Shown one piece after another: positions 1 through 14,400 of a stretch of DNA of 64,000 nucleotides. Position numbers and translations under genes: made by a program. The notes beneath the pieces were generated by a model, which did no database searches, had not been told where the DNA came from, and saw only the letters and a program-made list of their open reading frames with translations. Source of the stretch: Biomphalaria glabrata (taxonomy: Eukaryota; Mollusca; Gastropoda; Planorbidae); the NCBI RefSeq assembly GCF_947242115.1, contig NC_074711.1, positions 874,501-938,500 on the forward strand, written 5' to 3'. Each line of letters starts with the position of its first letter. Position 1 is the first letter of the stretch.

Positions 1-61
1 GAATGTTGTAAAATTGATTTTGCCTTCAATGTTGCTTTTGATTTGCTTGTTTGAGCAACAG

Positions 62-3000
62 GCCAAGAAGAAGGTGGAGACTCCTACAAGTATTCTCTTA
101 GAGTAAGTACTGTTCAGAGTGATAAGAGCTGGTTGTTGACCACTGCAACAGGTGAACTCAACTCCTATAGGTTTGAAACTTAGTTATTATTGTGTACAAT
201 AAATGTCAAGGACCTTCATTAACATATTTTTGTTCATTTTTTTTGGTTTCTTTTAGCCTTGCACAGAGACATTATTTCTTACCCTCTTTAAATCATTTCG
301 TCAGTCATTGAGTCCGGTTTTGTTGGAAATGGTTCAGGAAGCACAGGGTCCATGTGAACCAGACAATTTGGCTGCCTTGCTCAGAAAAGATGCAGGTAAT
401 AATAATAATAATAATAATTTTATTTATAAAGCGCTGTTAACAAACAAAATGTAGGCTCAAGGCGCTGTAACAACATTACAAACAAAAAACACGAGAGCTA
501 AAATGACAGTTAATCTAAAAAAGTTTTAAACAGATAGGTCTTAATGTTCTTCTTAAAAGTGGTGTAGCATATTGTCTGTCTGAGATCAATGGGGAGTGAG
601 TTCCAAACTTTTGGACCGTGAACTGAAAAAGCACGCAGACCGTAGCTTTTGAGGGAGGAACGTGGCACTACTAAAAGCGTTGAGTCCAATGAGCGCAGGG
701 CTCTCTGGGGGACATATGGAGTAATCAGTTCGCTAAGGTACAAGGGCATCTCGTTGTTATATATACACTGATGACAAAGTGTGGCGACCTTGTAATCAAT
801 TCTCGCTTTCACGGGAAGCCAATGGAGCGTGCGCAAGAGCGTAGTAGCAGAATCTTGTCTAGTTTTTTTAAGGACTATTCGAGCGGCGTTGTTCTGTATA
901 CGTTGCAGCTTGGCTATTTTGTCATCGGGTATACCTGCTAGCACAGCGTTGCAGTAGTCAAGGCGGGAGAGTATGAATGCCACAGCTAGCGTTTTTGTTG
1001 ACTCTGTTGTTAAATATGGTCGGATCTGGCCTAATCTGCGCAGCTGCAGATAAAGACCTTTGCAGAGCTGACTTATGTGTGGGTCGAAAGATAGTGTTGA
1101 GTCGAAGAAAACTCCAAGATTCCGCACTACATGGACAAAGGTATAGAACTTGGTTTTGAATGGTTCAGGTGTTTCGTCAGAATTGAAGATTAATAATAAT
1201 AATCTAATTTATAGAGTGCTGTTATCAAATTATTACATGCCCAAACCTCCCAAAGTCCAGAGCATATCCACATGATCAGGCAGCCATTTAATTCTGTGCA
1301 ACACAACAGTATATTTTGGTGCAACATTAACTGAAAGCTATCTTGAAATCTTAAAACTAAAAAAAAATAATCAAATTAAATAAGATGTTAGGATTATTTT
1401 AAATACAAAGAACAATAACTTGAAACAGTAATTTACAATTTTTTTTTTATCTAAGACCCAAACTATTCATCACAATAGCCTGCCCCCTTGGGTATACCTT
1501 TAAATTACTATATAACACTTAGACACAGTGTCCTGGAAATAAGTTAACTAATGAGACTAATTAGAAAAATAAGGATCTCTTCAACTTTTTTGTAATATTT
1601 TAGGAGTTGGGAATAAGCTAGATCACACAGAATTATTGAATAAAATAAAGTGCCTTTTACATCTTAAGAGTATGGAATAGAGATACTAAAAACAAAAGGA
1701 TATTCTTTCAGAAGAATAAAAGAGGCTGTTTCATAATTTTTTTTTTTAGCAAGGTAAACAATATGTTAATTCGATTTTCAATTGTACTACCAAATTTTAT
1801 ATTAGCATAAAACACAAACTGCTTGTTTTATATGTTGTACATGCTAGGGATATAGGGCAGTATTTTCAATACCAATTTTGCCTTTTTTAATTAATCTTTT
1901 TTCATATTCCTTAAAAGTATTGTCATCAAGTACTGGTTATAATATATTCATGATATAGATATATACATCGTTGTTTTAGCATTAAGCTTCTCATTTGTCT
2001 TTGTATGTATGCATAAAATAAAAAGAAATGGGTGGTTTTTTTTTAGAGGACCTTGAAAAGTGCTAGCCTCGATTTCAAGCACCATGAAGATTACACAATA
2101 CAACTATTCTTTTCTTTTTTAAGATAAAATATCAACTGGCTTTATGTATTTTTTAAAAAGGTTTAAATGTATAACCCTACAAAATATATACTTTTTTATA
2201 AGTTACCTTTACCTATCCCTTAGTCTGTTGGACCATTGGGACACCAAGCAAGATTTGTCGACCATCTTTCTCCATCTTTTGTCTTGTTTTTAAGTTAGCA
2301 TTCTATAAATCTGTATATATTTGTTACTTCTGACTCTATTATTTAGCTTACACTGCTGTGGGTTTGGCTTCTTTTGATTTATTTGATGATATTGACTTTG
2401 ATCATTGGTTGACTACACATTTATTGCCAGAGTTACAAGTCAAACACAAAAGGTAAGTCATTGGATTACTTTCTCAATCATCTGAAAAATTATATTTAAC
2501 TTTCTCTAGGATAATAACAAAAATATGACTAATGCTATTCTTATCCTTATCTTATAATTCCTAACCATAATTGAGGTTGCTTTAAATGGGTTTTCTTTAA
2601 TGTCAGCATAGAATTATTCAGTTGATCATTTATTCAATTTATCATTCAAGCTTATTATCAGTGATTAGAGATCGATAAGATTTTTTTTTTTCAGTTATTC
2701 AAATTTGTAATTAATCTTGGTAGGGCTATGAGAAAGGACTCTATGATTTGTTGTACATAGAGTATGATTGTGTGCACATTCTGCAAAAAATTAGTGTTAG
2801 GAATTATTCTTAAAATTATCTATCAATCATCGATATTGTAATTTTTGTTTTTTACATTCTAATAATTTATTTAATTTAGTAATTTAAACTAGCAAGATTA
2901 CAGATTAGAGTCAATAGAACTAAAAAATTGTTTATTCTGTGTAAAATTTATAATTGCCAATAATATTTTATCACAATCACATCAAAACTACCTCTTTATT

Positions 3001-6000
3001 TTAAAATATTACAAAATATAAATATATTTTTTGAAATGAGTATATAAAGACTTGAAAACATTTGCAAATATTAGTATAAGCAATTTAGGACTTAAGGGAA
3101 TATACAGAGCATGACATGGCCTAAATTGTGCCGATGTGCCATAAAATCCAAAAAACTAAAGCCATATACATATATATTTATTTACTTATTTATTATTATT
3201 TATTAGAAAACAGTAATCTATTGTTAAAATATTGATACTGAAAATTTACTTTTTATTTCTGATGATTTTTCCCAGTTATCGAGTGATTCGAAAACGAGTT
3301 ATTTGGTTAATAGGTCAATGGGTTGGAGTCAAGATGTCTGTAAAACTTCGTCCTGCTCTCTATGAAGCTGTCATTGGCTTGCTGGATCGGAATGAAGATT
3401 TGGCTGTCAGACTAGAGGCTGCTCAAACTCTTAGGGTTGATATCCTTTTTCTAATTGCATGTGCCTGAAAGATAGTATCAACTATACATAAAGTACTTTG
3501 CCAATCACATTGCTACAGCAGCTATAAACAGCTTCATTACTATGAATAATTATACGACTTGCACAATGCTACACACACTAATACTTTTAATGCTACCTAC
3601 ACACACAGCTACTTTGCCACACGCACAGCTCTCTTCTACATTTAATGCTATAGTACTACTTTAAAATGTTTCTTTTCTCCACAAAACATTCCTTAACTGT
3701 CCAACCAGTTGATGACTTTGAATTCAGCACTGAGCAGTTGTTACCTGTAAGTAATCCAAGCTATTTAAATTATTAGACTGGCCTCAAGACTAGAAAGAAT
3801 CTGATATCACATCTAGGTGCTAGGAAATAATTATGGCTTGATTTTTGCTTTGGGCTTGTTCAAGTTAACATGTTTGATTTGCTCTGGTTCACACTGCATT
3901 CAGTATGGATTGGATGTATAGAAATAAGGATTCATATGCTATTCTTCAGTGGTGATCTCCAAAGTATTTAAGTAGTGTATAGACAATACAATAAACATAT
4001 ACTTAGGAAACCCTACTGGATAAAAAAACAACAACAAAGGATGTTTGAGCCACAAGGCCATCATCTACTATAAACAAAAAGACATACAATTCACAAAATA
4101 GGCTTCAAGTTAACTTATTTATCTGATGCTGTTGTTATCTTTGAGGCAGAAAAGGAATGAACGCTAAAGAGCTAGACAAATGGGGCGGAGTTATGCAGTC
4201 TAAGATAAATTGGACAAGAGGAAATTATTGTATTTTCTATTTAGTTGTGTCACCAATAATTACGATATGTGATTGTGGGTCATCACATCCATCACACCCG
4301 TATAGCTCTGGTGTGTAGTAATGTAATTTGATTTAAAGTTTCACCTCAGCAGCAGTAAATCTTTTATCTATTTAAGAAGTGGATTGCTACTGAATCATTT
4401 TAGAGAACATGGATGTTTTTTCATAACATTTACCAGCAACTAAAAGCCTAAAACTTAAGAGGGAATCACTTGCACATCTTTGAGTTATCTCAGCAGTGGA
4501 ATCAACTAAATTGATATGAAATTACATGTGTTATGATACGAAATTACATGTGCTAAATAGAATCTGGTAGAAGCAGGGGCAATGTAATAAAAAAATGTTA
4601 GGAGTCATTTCTTCTGGGAGAGTCACATTTTGTATTTGTCCTCCTCTGTTGGACTCTTTAATAGTTGTTGCATACTGATGTGTAGATGTCCTTTTCATTG
4701 ACCCCTCACTCAGACAAACTATTGATACAATATTTTTTATTCATCATAGCACACTGAAGTTTGTGCAGTACATGTGGTTGGTATACTAGGTTATTTAAAA
4801 AAACAAATAAACAAATAACTTAAAAATAAACAGCTTTCCTGTCATGGTTTCTGTGATCGAAATGAATGTACATACATATTTTTCTATTAGTTTAACTGTA
4901 AGATTGAAGTTTAGACTGTCTTTGTAGTCTCTTTATCTGTGAATTGCAACTATTTAATAATAATGACAACTTCTAGTCTATATTGAACCTGTCAAAATAA
5001 AAACTTTTTTTTTTCTGCTTATAGTACATAGAGCCTTTGTTTTCCTTACTATTTGAACTGCTACAAGAAGTCAGAGAATGTGATACAAAGGTCAGTACAA
5101 TACCATTCAGCTAATCAAACAAAATTAGAGAATCTATGAGTAGAAATTAATTAGAATACTATTTACACTGTCTAACAAAACCAGTCAGTGAAAATTCAAT
5201 TTTGACCCAAAACGAAAAAAAGAATTGACCTTGATAATAATTATAAACTTTCTGGGCCCATTGATATTACATGAACCTTGAAATTGTCAACTATCAAAAC
5301 AATCAAAATGAAAATTTGTTTTCAATCAAAAGGGTGAAGTTTTAAAAGCGTACAGAAATAGCCAATAGTTAAATTTTGATGTTTTTAAATAGTGGCTAAC
5401 AAGTTACACAAGTCAAAGACAATCATCTTTAAAAAGATTGCTTCTGCTTTTTCAGATGCATGTTCTCCATGTGTTGTCATTTGTGATTGAAAGAGTTGGT
5501 TCAAAGATTCGACCTTACATTTCTTCCCTAGTCCAGTATCTGCCTTTACTTTGGAAAGAATCTGAAGATCACAATATGTTACGTTGTGCTATACTTACAA
5601 GTCTCATACATTTAGTTCAGGTAATACAATACTGTCAACATTTAGTTCAGGTAATACAATACTGTCAACATTTAGTTCAGGTCATACAATACTGTCAACA
5701 TTTAATTTAGGTCATACAAACCTGTCAACATTTACTTCAGATCATACAATACTATCAACATTTAGTTCAGGTCATACAATACTGTCAACATTTAGTTCAG
5801 GTCATACAATACTGTCAACATTTAGTTCAGGTAACACAATACTGTCAACATTTACTTCAGATCATGCAATACTATCAACATTTAGTTCAGGTAACACAAT
5901 ACTGTCAACATTTAGTTCAGGTCAAACAATACTGTCAACATTTAGTTCAGGTAACACAATACTGTCAACATTTACTTCAGATCATACAATACTATCAACA

Positions 6001-9000
6001 TTTAATTTAGGTAGCACAATACTGTCAACATTTAGTTCAGGTCATACAATACTGTCAACATTTAGTTCAGGTAACACAATACTGTCAACATTTACTTCAG
6101 ATCATGCAATACTATCAACATTTAGTTCAGGTAACACAATACTGTCAACATTTAGTTCAGGTCAAACAATACTGTCAACATTTAGTTCAGGTAACACAAT
6201 ACTGTCAACATTTACTTCAGATCATACAATACTATCAACATTTAATTTAGGTAGCACAATACTGTCAACATTTAGTTCAGGTCATACTGTCAACATTTAG
6301 TTCAGGTAACACAATACTGTCAACATTTACTTCAGATCATGCAATACTATCAACATTTAGTTCAGGTAGCACAATACTGTCAACATTTAATTTAGGTAGC
6401 ACAATACTGTCAACATTTAGTTCAGGTCATACAATACTGTCAACATTTAGTTCAGGTAACACAATACTGTCAACATTTACTTCAGATCATGCAATACTAT
6501 CAACATTTAGTTCAGGTAGCACAATACTGTCAACATTTACTTTAGGTCATACAATACTGTCAATATATACTTCAGATCATACAATACTGTCAACATTTAC
6601 TTCAGGTAGCACAATACTATCAACATTTAGTTCAGGTAACACAATACTGTCAACATTTAGTTCAGGTCATACAATACTGTCAACATTTAGTTCAGGTAAC
6701 ACAATACTGTCAACATTTACTTCAGATCATACAATACTATCAACATTTAGTTTAGGTAGCACAATACTGTCAACATTTAGTTCAGGTCATACAATACTGT
6801 CAACATTTACTTCATACAACAGCTAATGATTACAAGATTTTACTATCAATGTATAAATCATTTGGTTATTACAAGATTTTACTATCTATTATTGTGGAGG
6901 ATTATCTTATCTTATCTTATATAATACAGACGTTACTTCAAAAAAGAAGATGATTACGTCCTACACGTCATGCATTTAGTCATGCATATTAACCAATGAC
7001 TTAAATTCTGCCAAGTCACTGGTTTTCCTGGCTAGCTCAGGCAACCCATTCCATGCTCTAATAGCACTAGGGAAGAAGGAGTATTTGTACAAATTTGTCC
7101 TAGCATATGGGACGAGGAATGTGCCTTTATCTTTGTGTCTTTCAGAGTATTTTATTAAATTTTGTTTTTGTTTATATAACTTTTATATTTATTATAAATC
7201 ATATTTTAGTCTATTTGAAGTCCTCATTACTTTAATACTATCCTGTATTTTTCTATGATTGGTTCCCACAACTGTATTTTAAAACATAATCTTTTGTATG
7301 GCAGGGTTATGGCCCGGAGTCAACCCAGCTGTGGCAGTTCATTGTGCCTGCTCTAGCTATCAGTACAGATACAACACAGGAACCACATGTTTACTTGTTA
7401 GAAGATGGCCTTGAGCTTTGGTATGTTACTCTCATCAATGCCCCAGTCATGTCTTCAGAGTTGCTCAAACTTTTTCACAACATACCAGCATTATTAGGTA
7501 GGTGAGACTACGTAGAGTTGACAATTTAAGTTAGACCAAGTAATTGGAGTCATATTTTTGTAATTCATTACGAGTCAGGTTAAATCATGTAATGATATTC
7601 CATTTTAATTGTATATTATTAAGTAGGTTAAACAATTTGTATAGATATATGAGAACTTCTAAGTTATTTTTTGTTTATATTTGTTGGCTGCACTATATAT
7701 AAATAAAATCATTTTTATTATATAAATCAAATTTTTATCATACATGATGTAGACATTTTAGCTGAAGCATGCGAAGCGTGGTCGAGAGGCCAAGTGCGCT
7801 TGAACTTGGCTTGGCTTGGCTACCTAGAAGGGGGCTCGAGGTTCGACACCCGACTCTGGCAGAGTTGTGTTTACTGAGCGCCTAAAGGCAGCACGGAAAA
7901 CCAACTCCTAGATACCCCCTCCCCCCACTGGTCCACAAATGAGATTAGACCAAAAGCGCTCTGAGCATGCTATAAGCATGAAAGTAGCGCTATATAAAAG
8001 CTATAATAATATAAATAAATGTTCGTATTCTCAATCCTTTTCGTGTAGGCCTACATGATGCCATGAACAAGTGTGATTGTATTATATTATTGCTAAGTTT
8101 AAGGCTGCTGCAACTTAGTCAATACTTAGTTGGTGGGCCATCATATTTTTAGTCTGAAAATGTGCTGATTATAACTTTCATGTTTACTTGTCATTATATC
8201 ATAAAGGACATTTCTAATTCTAATTAAATACAAGGCTTTAAATTGCACACAAAAAAATATTCAATTTTTTAAAAAATATCTTTGCCCCAGCCACTGTTTG
8301 TCCCAGCTCATGTGTGTTTAATATGTTCCATGGTAATCCACCCCTACTATTTCGTTTGGAATAGCCTTAGCAGTACTCCTAGCTGTAATATTGTGTCAAT
8401 TATAAATGAATATTTATATTCTACAGATCTGGGAACAGAAAATCTCAGACTAATTCTTAAAATTATCCAGTGCTATGTTTTACTTGGCTCTAGAGAATTT
8501 ATGCAGGTATTTATGTAGTTAAATAATGCCAAGGATAAAAAAAAATGTCTTTTCCTAGCTTTATGTTTAGTAATTCTAGTTGTTTGTAATGTGTTATACA
8601 AACTTTATTGTCCTAGTTCTATGTTTAACTTTGTTATAACTCTATGTGTTATCTTATGTATTATGTTGTTTTAGCCGTATGTTATCTTTTATTTGCTGGT
8701 GACTGTGCCTGAAATGCTTGCTCTGAAACAAAACTGCAGGATGTTGTCAACAATTTTTATGTAAATGTTCAGACTTTGGCTTGAAGTCCTGTATCTACCA
8801 GTAAAATTCCCCTTTCAGACCTTGCGATCTATAGGGCAGATGATGTTAAGATCATATGTTTCTTTGGCCAACAGTTAATGAGCAGGGTGTCTTGGGGCCA
8901 ACACAAGGACCAACTGCCTTTGCTTTCCCCAACTTAAGTCAGGTACCCTTTAGAGTTGGGTGGACTCAGGAATGCCCTAAAAATCCTGAAATTCAAAATC

Positions 9001-11343
9001 CCAGTCTTCACTGAGATTTGAACCCAGGACCCCAGGCTCAGAAGCCATGCAATAAACCACTCGGGCACCTCGTCCCCCTGCACATAACCTGATTTCAAAA
9101 TACATTTGCAGAAGTAAATGCTGTGGAGTATTTTACCTAAGAGCATACTTTCCCATAGTGGATATATTGACTGAGAAAGATTTACCAGCTATTCAAGGAA
9201 CTAACACAGCATCACATCATGAACAAAGCTAGAAGTCTATAAGGGTTCAATCTTTCTTATGTTGCTCTATACCTCTGAATTGTGGACAGTGTAGGGCATG
9301 CCAGGAAGGTGAATCACTTCCATATGACCTCCCTAAGGAAAATGTAAAATATCAAATGGCAGGAAAAGATACCCAACACAGAAGTTTTACAGAGTATACC
9401 GAGTCTCAGCTTTAGTGGATTGACAATGTCTACATAATGCCAGACTTCATCCTCAAGAGGCTTCTCCTATAGTCTACTAAGCAAAAGAAAAAGAGCTCAG
9501 GGTGGACAAAGCAAAGGATTCAATGACTCTTTGTGAGTGTTATAGACTTTGCCTCTTGTGTGAATCCATCTGTGACAGTGCGACTTACTGCTTAGCTGAA
9601 ATTCAGTGATTTGTTTCAATGAAATCACCAGAAAAGCTGAACAGTGGCATAACACAAAGAAATGATTATCAATGCTGTTACCATCTACAGTAAGAAACCC
9701 ATTTTATAGCGGAACATTCCAATTTCAAATAGGCTTAAATACAAAGGCACAGAAATACTGTACCTAACCCTCATCCCATTGGATGGTTGAAGGGAACAAC
9801 AATGTCATTAGCTCATATTCAAGTTCACTTGTTATTCTAGCCTCATCTTTTCTATCACTGTTTAGGTCCATTCAGAAGTATTAGCCTCATCTCTACAAAA
9901 TCTTTTATCAGACATTAAGACAGAAGGAATGGTTCAGATCTTGAGGGTAAGAGAATGTCTATATTTATCTGATCCTGGCTCAGTTTTTCCTCAAATTGTA
10001 CTGTTCTTTTATTTCTAAACGTTATTCTCTGCCTCTAAGAATTCTGAATTATGTAAACAGAATATTGAATTACTAAGTATACTTAGTTTACTAATGTAAA
10101 CTGCTCACAAAGCTTTAGATGAAGGTTTTTTTTTGGATTGTCCTGGCTTTTTTTTTTAATCTGTTTGACTACTTTTTTAACCAAATCGTTGCAGTACTGT
10201 CTGATTCTCTGTAATAGGCTACTCTGTTTAACCCCTTTGATCATATTAGTGTATAATATAATAGTAATTGTTTTTGGTTTCAGCTTATTGAGGTTATATT
10301 GAAAGCATTTCCTACTGAAGGACCATCAGTGTTTCAATCTCTGCTGCCCAAGATTCTACAGTCAATTTTGAATGGAGAGGTTTGTTTTGGCTTGAGCCTT
10401 ATGTGGTCTCTGACTTGTCTATATTAGTTCTTAGAACTACCTTCTGAACATAAAAACAATCCGCAGAAACTTCTGCTCTTGTGGTTTGATGCTAATGTGA
10501 ACGTACTGTAAAAACATTGAAAAATGAAAACATTGCCGCTTATTAACTTTTATTTTATCGTTATTGTTACGTATGTATGTTATATATAGATGTTATATAT
10601 CACCATGAAAAACTGCAGTACATTCATTTCAAAGCTTAAGAATATTGACAGTAAAACTTTGGTTTCTCTACATGGTAGTTTTCAGAACACAAAAGTTATT
10701 GTTTTTGACATTGGACACAACAGAGAGTTCAAGCATGATCCGACACATATATCAAAAGAGCCACTTTAATGAGCATATGTTGAGAACCATAGTATTTTGT
10801 GCATTGGCTTGCAAGTGTTTTATGTTTTGTTTCAGGACAATTGTATTCTCATGTCAATGTACCTGAGCCTGTTTGCGAGAATTCTTTTACAGAACCATCA
10901 GTTTTTGTGGTCAGTTATTGAACATGTGGCCTTAGAAGCAGGAAGTGATGTAAACCTTTTTTTTTTACACTTTTTACATTAATTTGAAATGATTTTTCTT
11001 TGTTTAAAATCTGTTTTAGTCTCAGTCTGTTATCAATATTTTCTTCCCAAACCATTTTCAATGTTTACTTGCATATTTTTTTTTTAGTAAATCTTAGAAC
11101 TGCTTTTTATATTTTCCATGAGTTGAGATAATATAGTTATACAGATATCTCTTACTGTAATAGGAAAATTCTATTTTTGGAGCTTTGCTGGGAAACTGGA
11201 CAGAGAGGATTGATATTATAACCCAACCAGAGAGAAGGAAACTGTCGGCCCTTGCATTGGCGTCTTTATTGTCTTACAATAACTGGTCAGTGTTCAATGA
11301 TTTAAATTGATCTAAAAGAAAAAAAAAAAGCAATCTCTGTCTT

Positions 11344-11429
<86 letters not shown>

Positions 11430-14400
11430 TTATGCTATATCATTCATTCAAGCCACACCCTTCATTTCCCTTCTTACTCCATTAGTTGATCTGCTAGTTC
11501 CACACATCATTTATTTCACCTTCACCTATACCTTAATTTGTTAAACCATTGGGGCACAATAAGTGATACATGGACTTTGTCTTGTCCCTTGCCATGTATT
11601 TACTTTATCGTTTGTGGGAAGCGTGGTCAAGAGGCTAAGTGCGCTTGAACTTGAATACCTATGAAAGGGGCTTGAGGTTCGACACCTGACTCGGGGCGGA
11701 GTTGTGTTTACTGAGCGCCTGAATGCTGCATGGAAAAACCTTCTCCTAGATTTTCCCCCCCCCCAACTGGTCCACAAATGAGATTGGACCAAAGCGCTCT
11801 GAGCATGCTATAAGCATGAAAGTAGCGCTATATAAATGCCATAATTTAATTTTAATTTAATTTCTTTAGCTTCCTGTGAACCCAACTTTCCCATCCTCCT
11901 CACACTTTGACTTACCTCCCTCTACACACTCATGCAGCCTCTGCTGTCCCCTCAGAAAAATTAGGTCAATTTTTCCACTCCCTTTTTTCCTTTCCCCCTT
12001 TTCAGAGCTACTTCTATAAATGGCTGCCTGGTCGTGCGGTTTGCGTGCTGGACTGTCGTTCAGAATTATCGATGGTCCAGGGTTCAAACCCTGCCCGCTC
12101 CCATCCCCCGTCGTCCTGCGGGAGGTTTGGACTAGGAAGTAATTATCTTCAACTCTGAAGGAACATCCGAAATATGTAAAACATTTTACAAACAACGAAT
12201 ACTGTGATACTGTTATTTGGATCTATATTATGATTTGTACAATTAGACATTTGCACTCTAACAAAATACTCATTTCAATCAGATGAAATATAGTAGCACT
12301 AGTGAGTGCTACTTAAAGCATATGATAGCTTATATCGCTATTGAAAGTAGTGAACAGTTGTCTAATCTTATATAATACAGACGTAACTTCAAAAAAGAAG
12401 ATGATTATGTCCTACGCGTCATGCATTTAGTCATGCATATTAAGTTTAACTAATGACCTAAATTCTGCCAAGTCACTTGTTTTCCTGGCTAGCTCAGGCA
12501 ACCCATTCCATGCTCTAATAGCACTAGTGAAGAAGGAGCATTTGTACAAATTTGTCCTAGCATATGGAACGAGAAGTGTGCCTTTACTTTGTGTATCGTT
12601 GTAGTTAAAAAAAAAAGTTAAAATTAAATCATATTGAGTTTATGTTGATAATGGATATTAGAAGAAATTAAAGTAAATACATTATCTATTCAATGAATCT
12701 GAATTTCATATCTAAAGTTTGATTCTTTTATTTAAAAAAAAAGGATGTTAAAATAATCTGAAAACTTTTAACAAATTTTGTAAACCCTGAATGATTACTT
12801 CAAAGACATTTTGACAGTTTCCTTAAATTTTTTTAGTTGATCATTCTGTAAGCATTTCTTCCCTCTTATCTTATCTTATATAATACAGACGTTACTTAAA
12901 AAAAGAAGATGATTACGTCCTACGCGTCATGCATTTAGTCATGCATATTAACCAATGACTTAAATTCTGCCAAGTCACTGGTTTTCCTGGCTAGCTCAGG
13001 CAACCCATTCCATGCTCTAATAGCACTAGGGAAGAAGGAGCTTTTGTACATTGGCCTAAGAGAATCTTAGGAGAAGTAATTGCATTAGGATGTTGCAATA
13101 TTGTTATTTATTCTGTTGTAAGTAATTTGTTGTTTCTAACAAAGTTTTTAGCTTTACAATTTACATAACATCATCATGAAATTGTGCAATTTTTTTTCTC
13201 CAGTATAATCAGAGATCATTTTGGAGTCATTCTCAATAGTTTAGTACAAGTCCTTCATGATGTTTGTAGAGTTGATGAAGATGGAATTATAACTGAGTAT
13301 GTAGTTCTATTCCTTTTTCCATAAATTATGCCCATCTGATTAAAATCTTTAGAAAAGTGGCTACCTAAGCCTAAAAATTCTATTGAGTTCTTGTATAATG
13401 GAAAACCATACAGTAAAGTTTAAAACAGTTTAACAAATGTTTTTGGATCACCCGCTACAGCACCACCCTCCATCCTCATTGACTATAACAAGCTGGATGC
13501 CGTAAATGAATTCTGCTATCTTGATTCTACAATTCAAGATGACCTGTCTCTAGAAGAGGAGATAAAAAATCACATAGGGAAGGCCACATCAACCTTCGCT
13601 AGACTCCGACCAAGAATTTGGGAAAACCAGAAGTTCACTACAGTGACCAAAATGGAGGTCTACAAGGCAAGTGTTCTGAGTACGCTACTGTACGGCAGTG
13701 AGTTGTGGACTACTTATGCAAAGCAAGAAAGAAAACTAAACTCATTCCACTTGCGCTGCCTCTGAAGGATCTTGAAAATCACATGGCAAGAGAGAGTGTG
13801 CAATACTGAGATCCTTGCGCGAACAGGCCTTCCCAGCATCTTTACAGTCCTCGGGCAACGCCACCTGCACTGGCTCAGACATGTCCGACGGATGGAGGAC
13901 AATATCATCCCAAAATCATTCTCTACGGGCATCTGGCTCAAGGAAAACTGTTTGCCCCCACCTCCATTACATGGATGTAATAAAACAGGATTTAAAAACA
14001 GTGAACATTGATACTGACCAATGGGAAGACAGCCCTAGACCGCACTAGTTGGAGATAAACAGTGACCAAGAAAGGGATGGACAATGAAAAAACAGGGGCC
14101 TCAGCTCTTGAAGAAAAATATGCCTAACGAAAAATGGCTGGCTCCTTTTACCATTAAAGTGAAAGCCACCTTGACCTGAGATATATGCAGACAGGAAGGT
14201 CTCTCCCAAATAGGGCTCCACAGCCACATGAAAAAGTATTCAAGATGAACCATAATCGTTCTACGAGGCCAATGAAAGTTTAAAATCTTGTAAATGAAAT
14301 AAGTCTGGTCCTATGCAGTTAGGTCTAGATCTAGTAAGCAAAGAAAACAAATATTTGATTGGTGTAACTAGTGTAAGGGTAGATCTACATGCTTATCTAA

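Noticed and set aside
3436-3707. GT-AG version of the IPO11 intron (GTTGAT donor, CCAG acceptor)
   Set aside because: It would read the next exon out of the frame that gives VDDFEFSTEQLLPYIEP and poorly matches donor consensus.
5584-6300. 238-codon open frame of SSGNTILSTF-like repeats
   Set aside because: It is the minisatellite read out of frame with IPO11. A 30-bp unit without stops stays open by construction, and it starts inside a coding exon in another frame.
5611-6817. CRISPR-like direct repeat array
   Set aside because: Units are contiguous 30-bp tandem repeats with no spacers, and the context is an animal gene intron.
7775-8010. Functional tRNA gene
   Set aside because: A and B boxes are present, but four dispersed copies with a shared non-tRNA body and tail identify a SINE; no clean cloverleaf with acceptor stem was seen.
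11347-11544. Open frame rich in Ile-Tyr
   Set aside because: Translation of the (TA)n microsatellite. The same holds for the frame at 31176-31370.
13772-14048. Two overlapping plus-strand frames as genes
   Set aside because: Both are pieces of the degenerate LINE ORF at 13445-14275.
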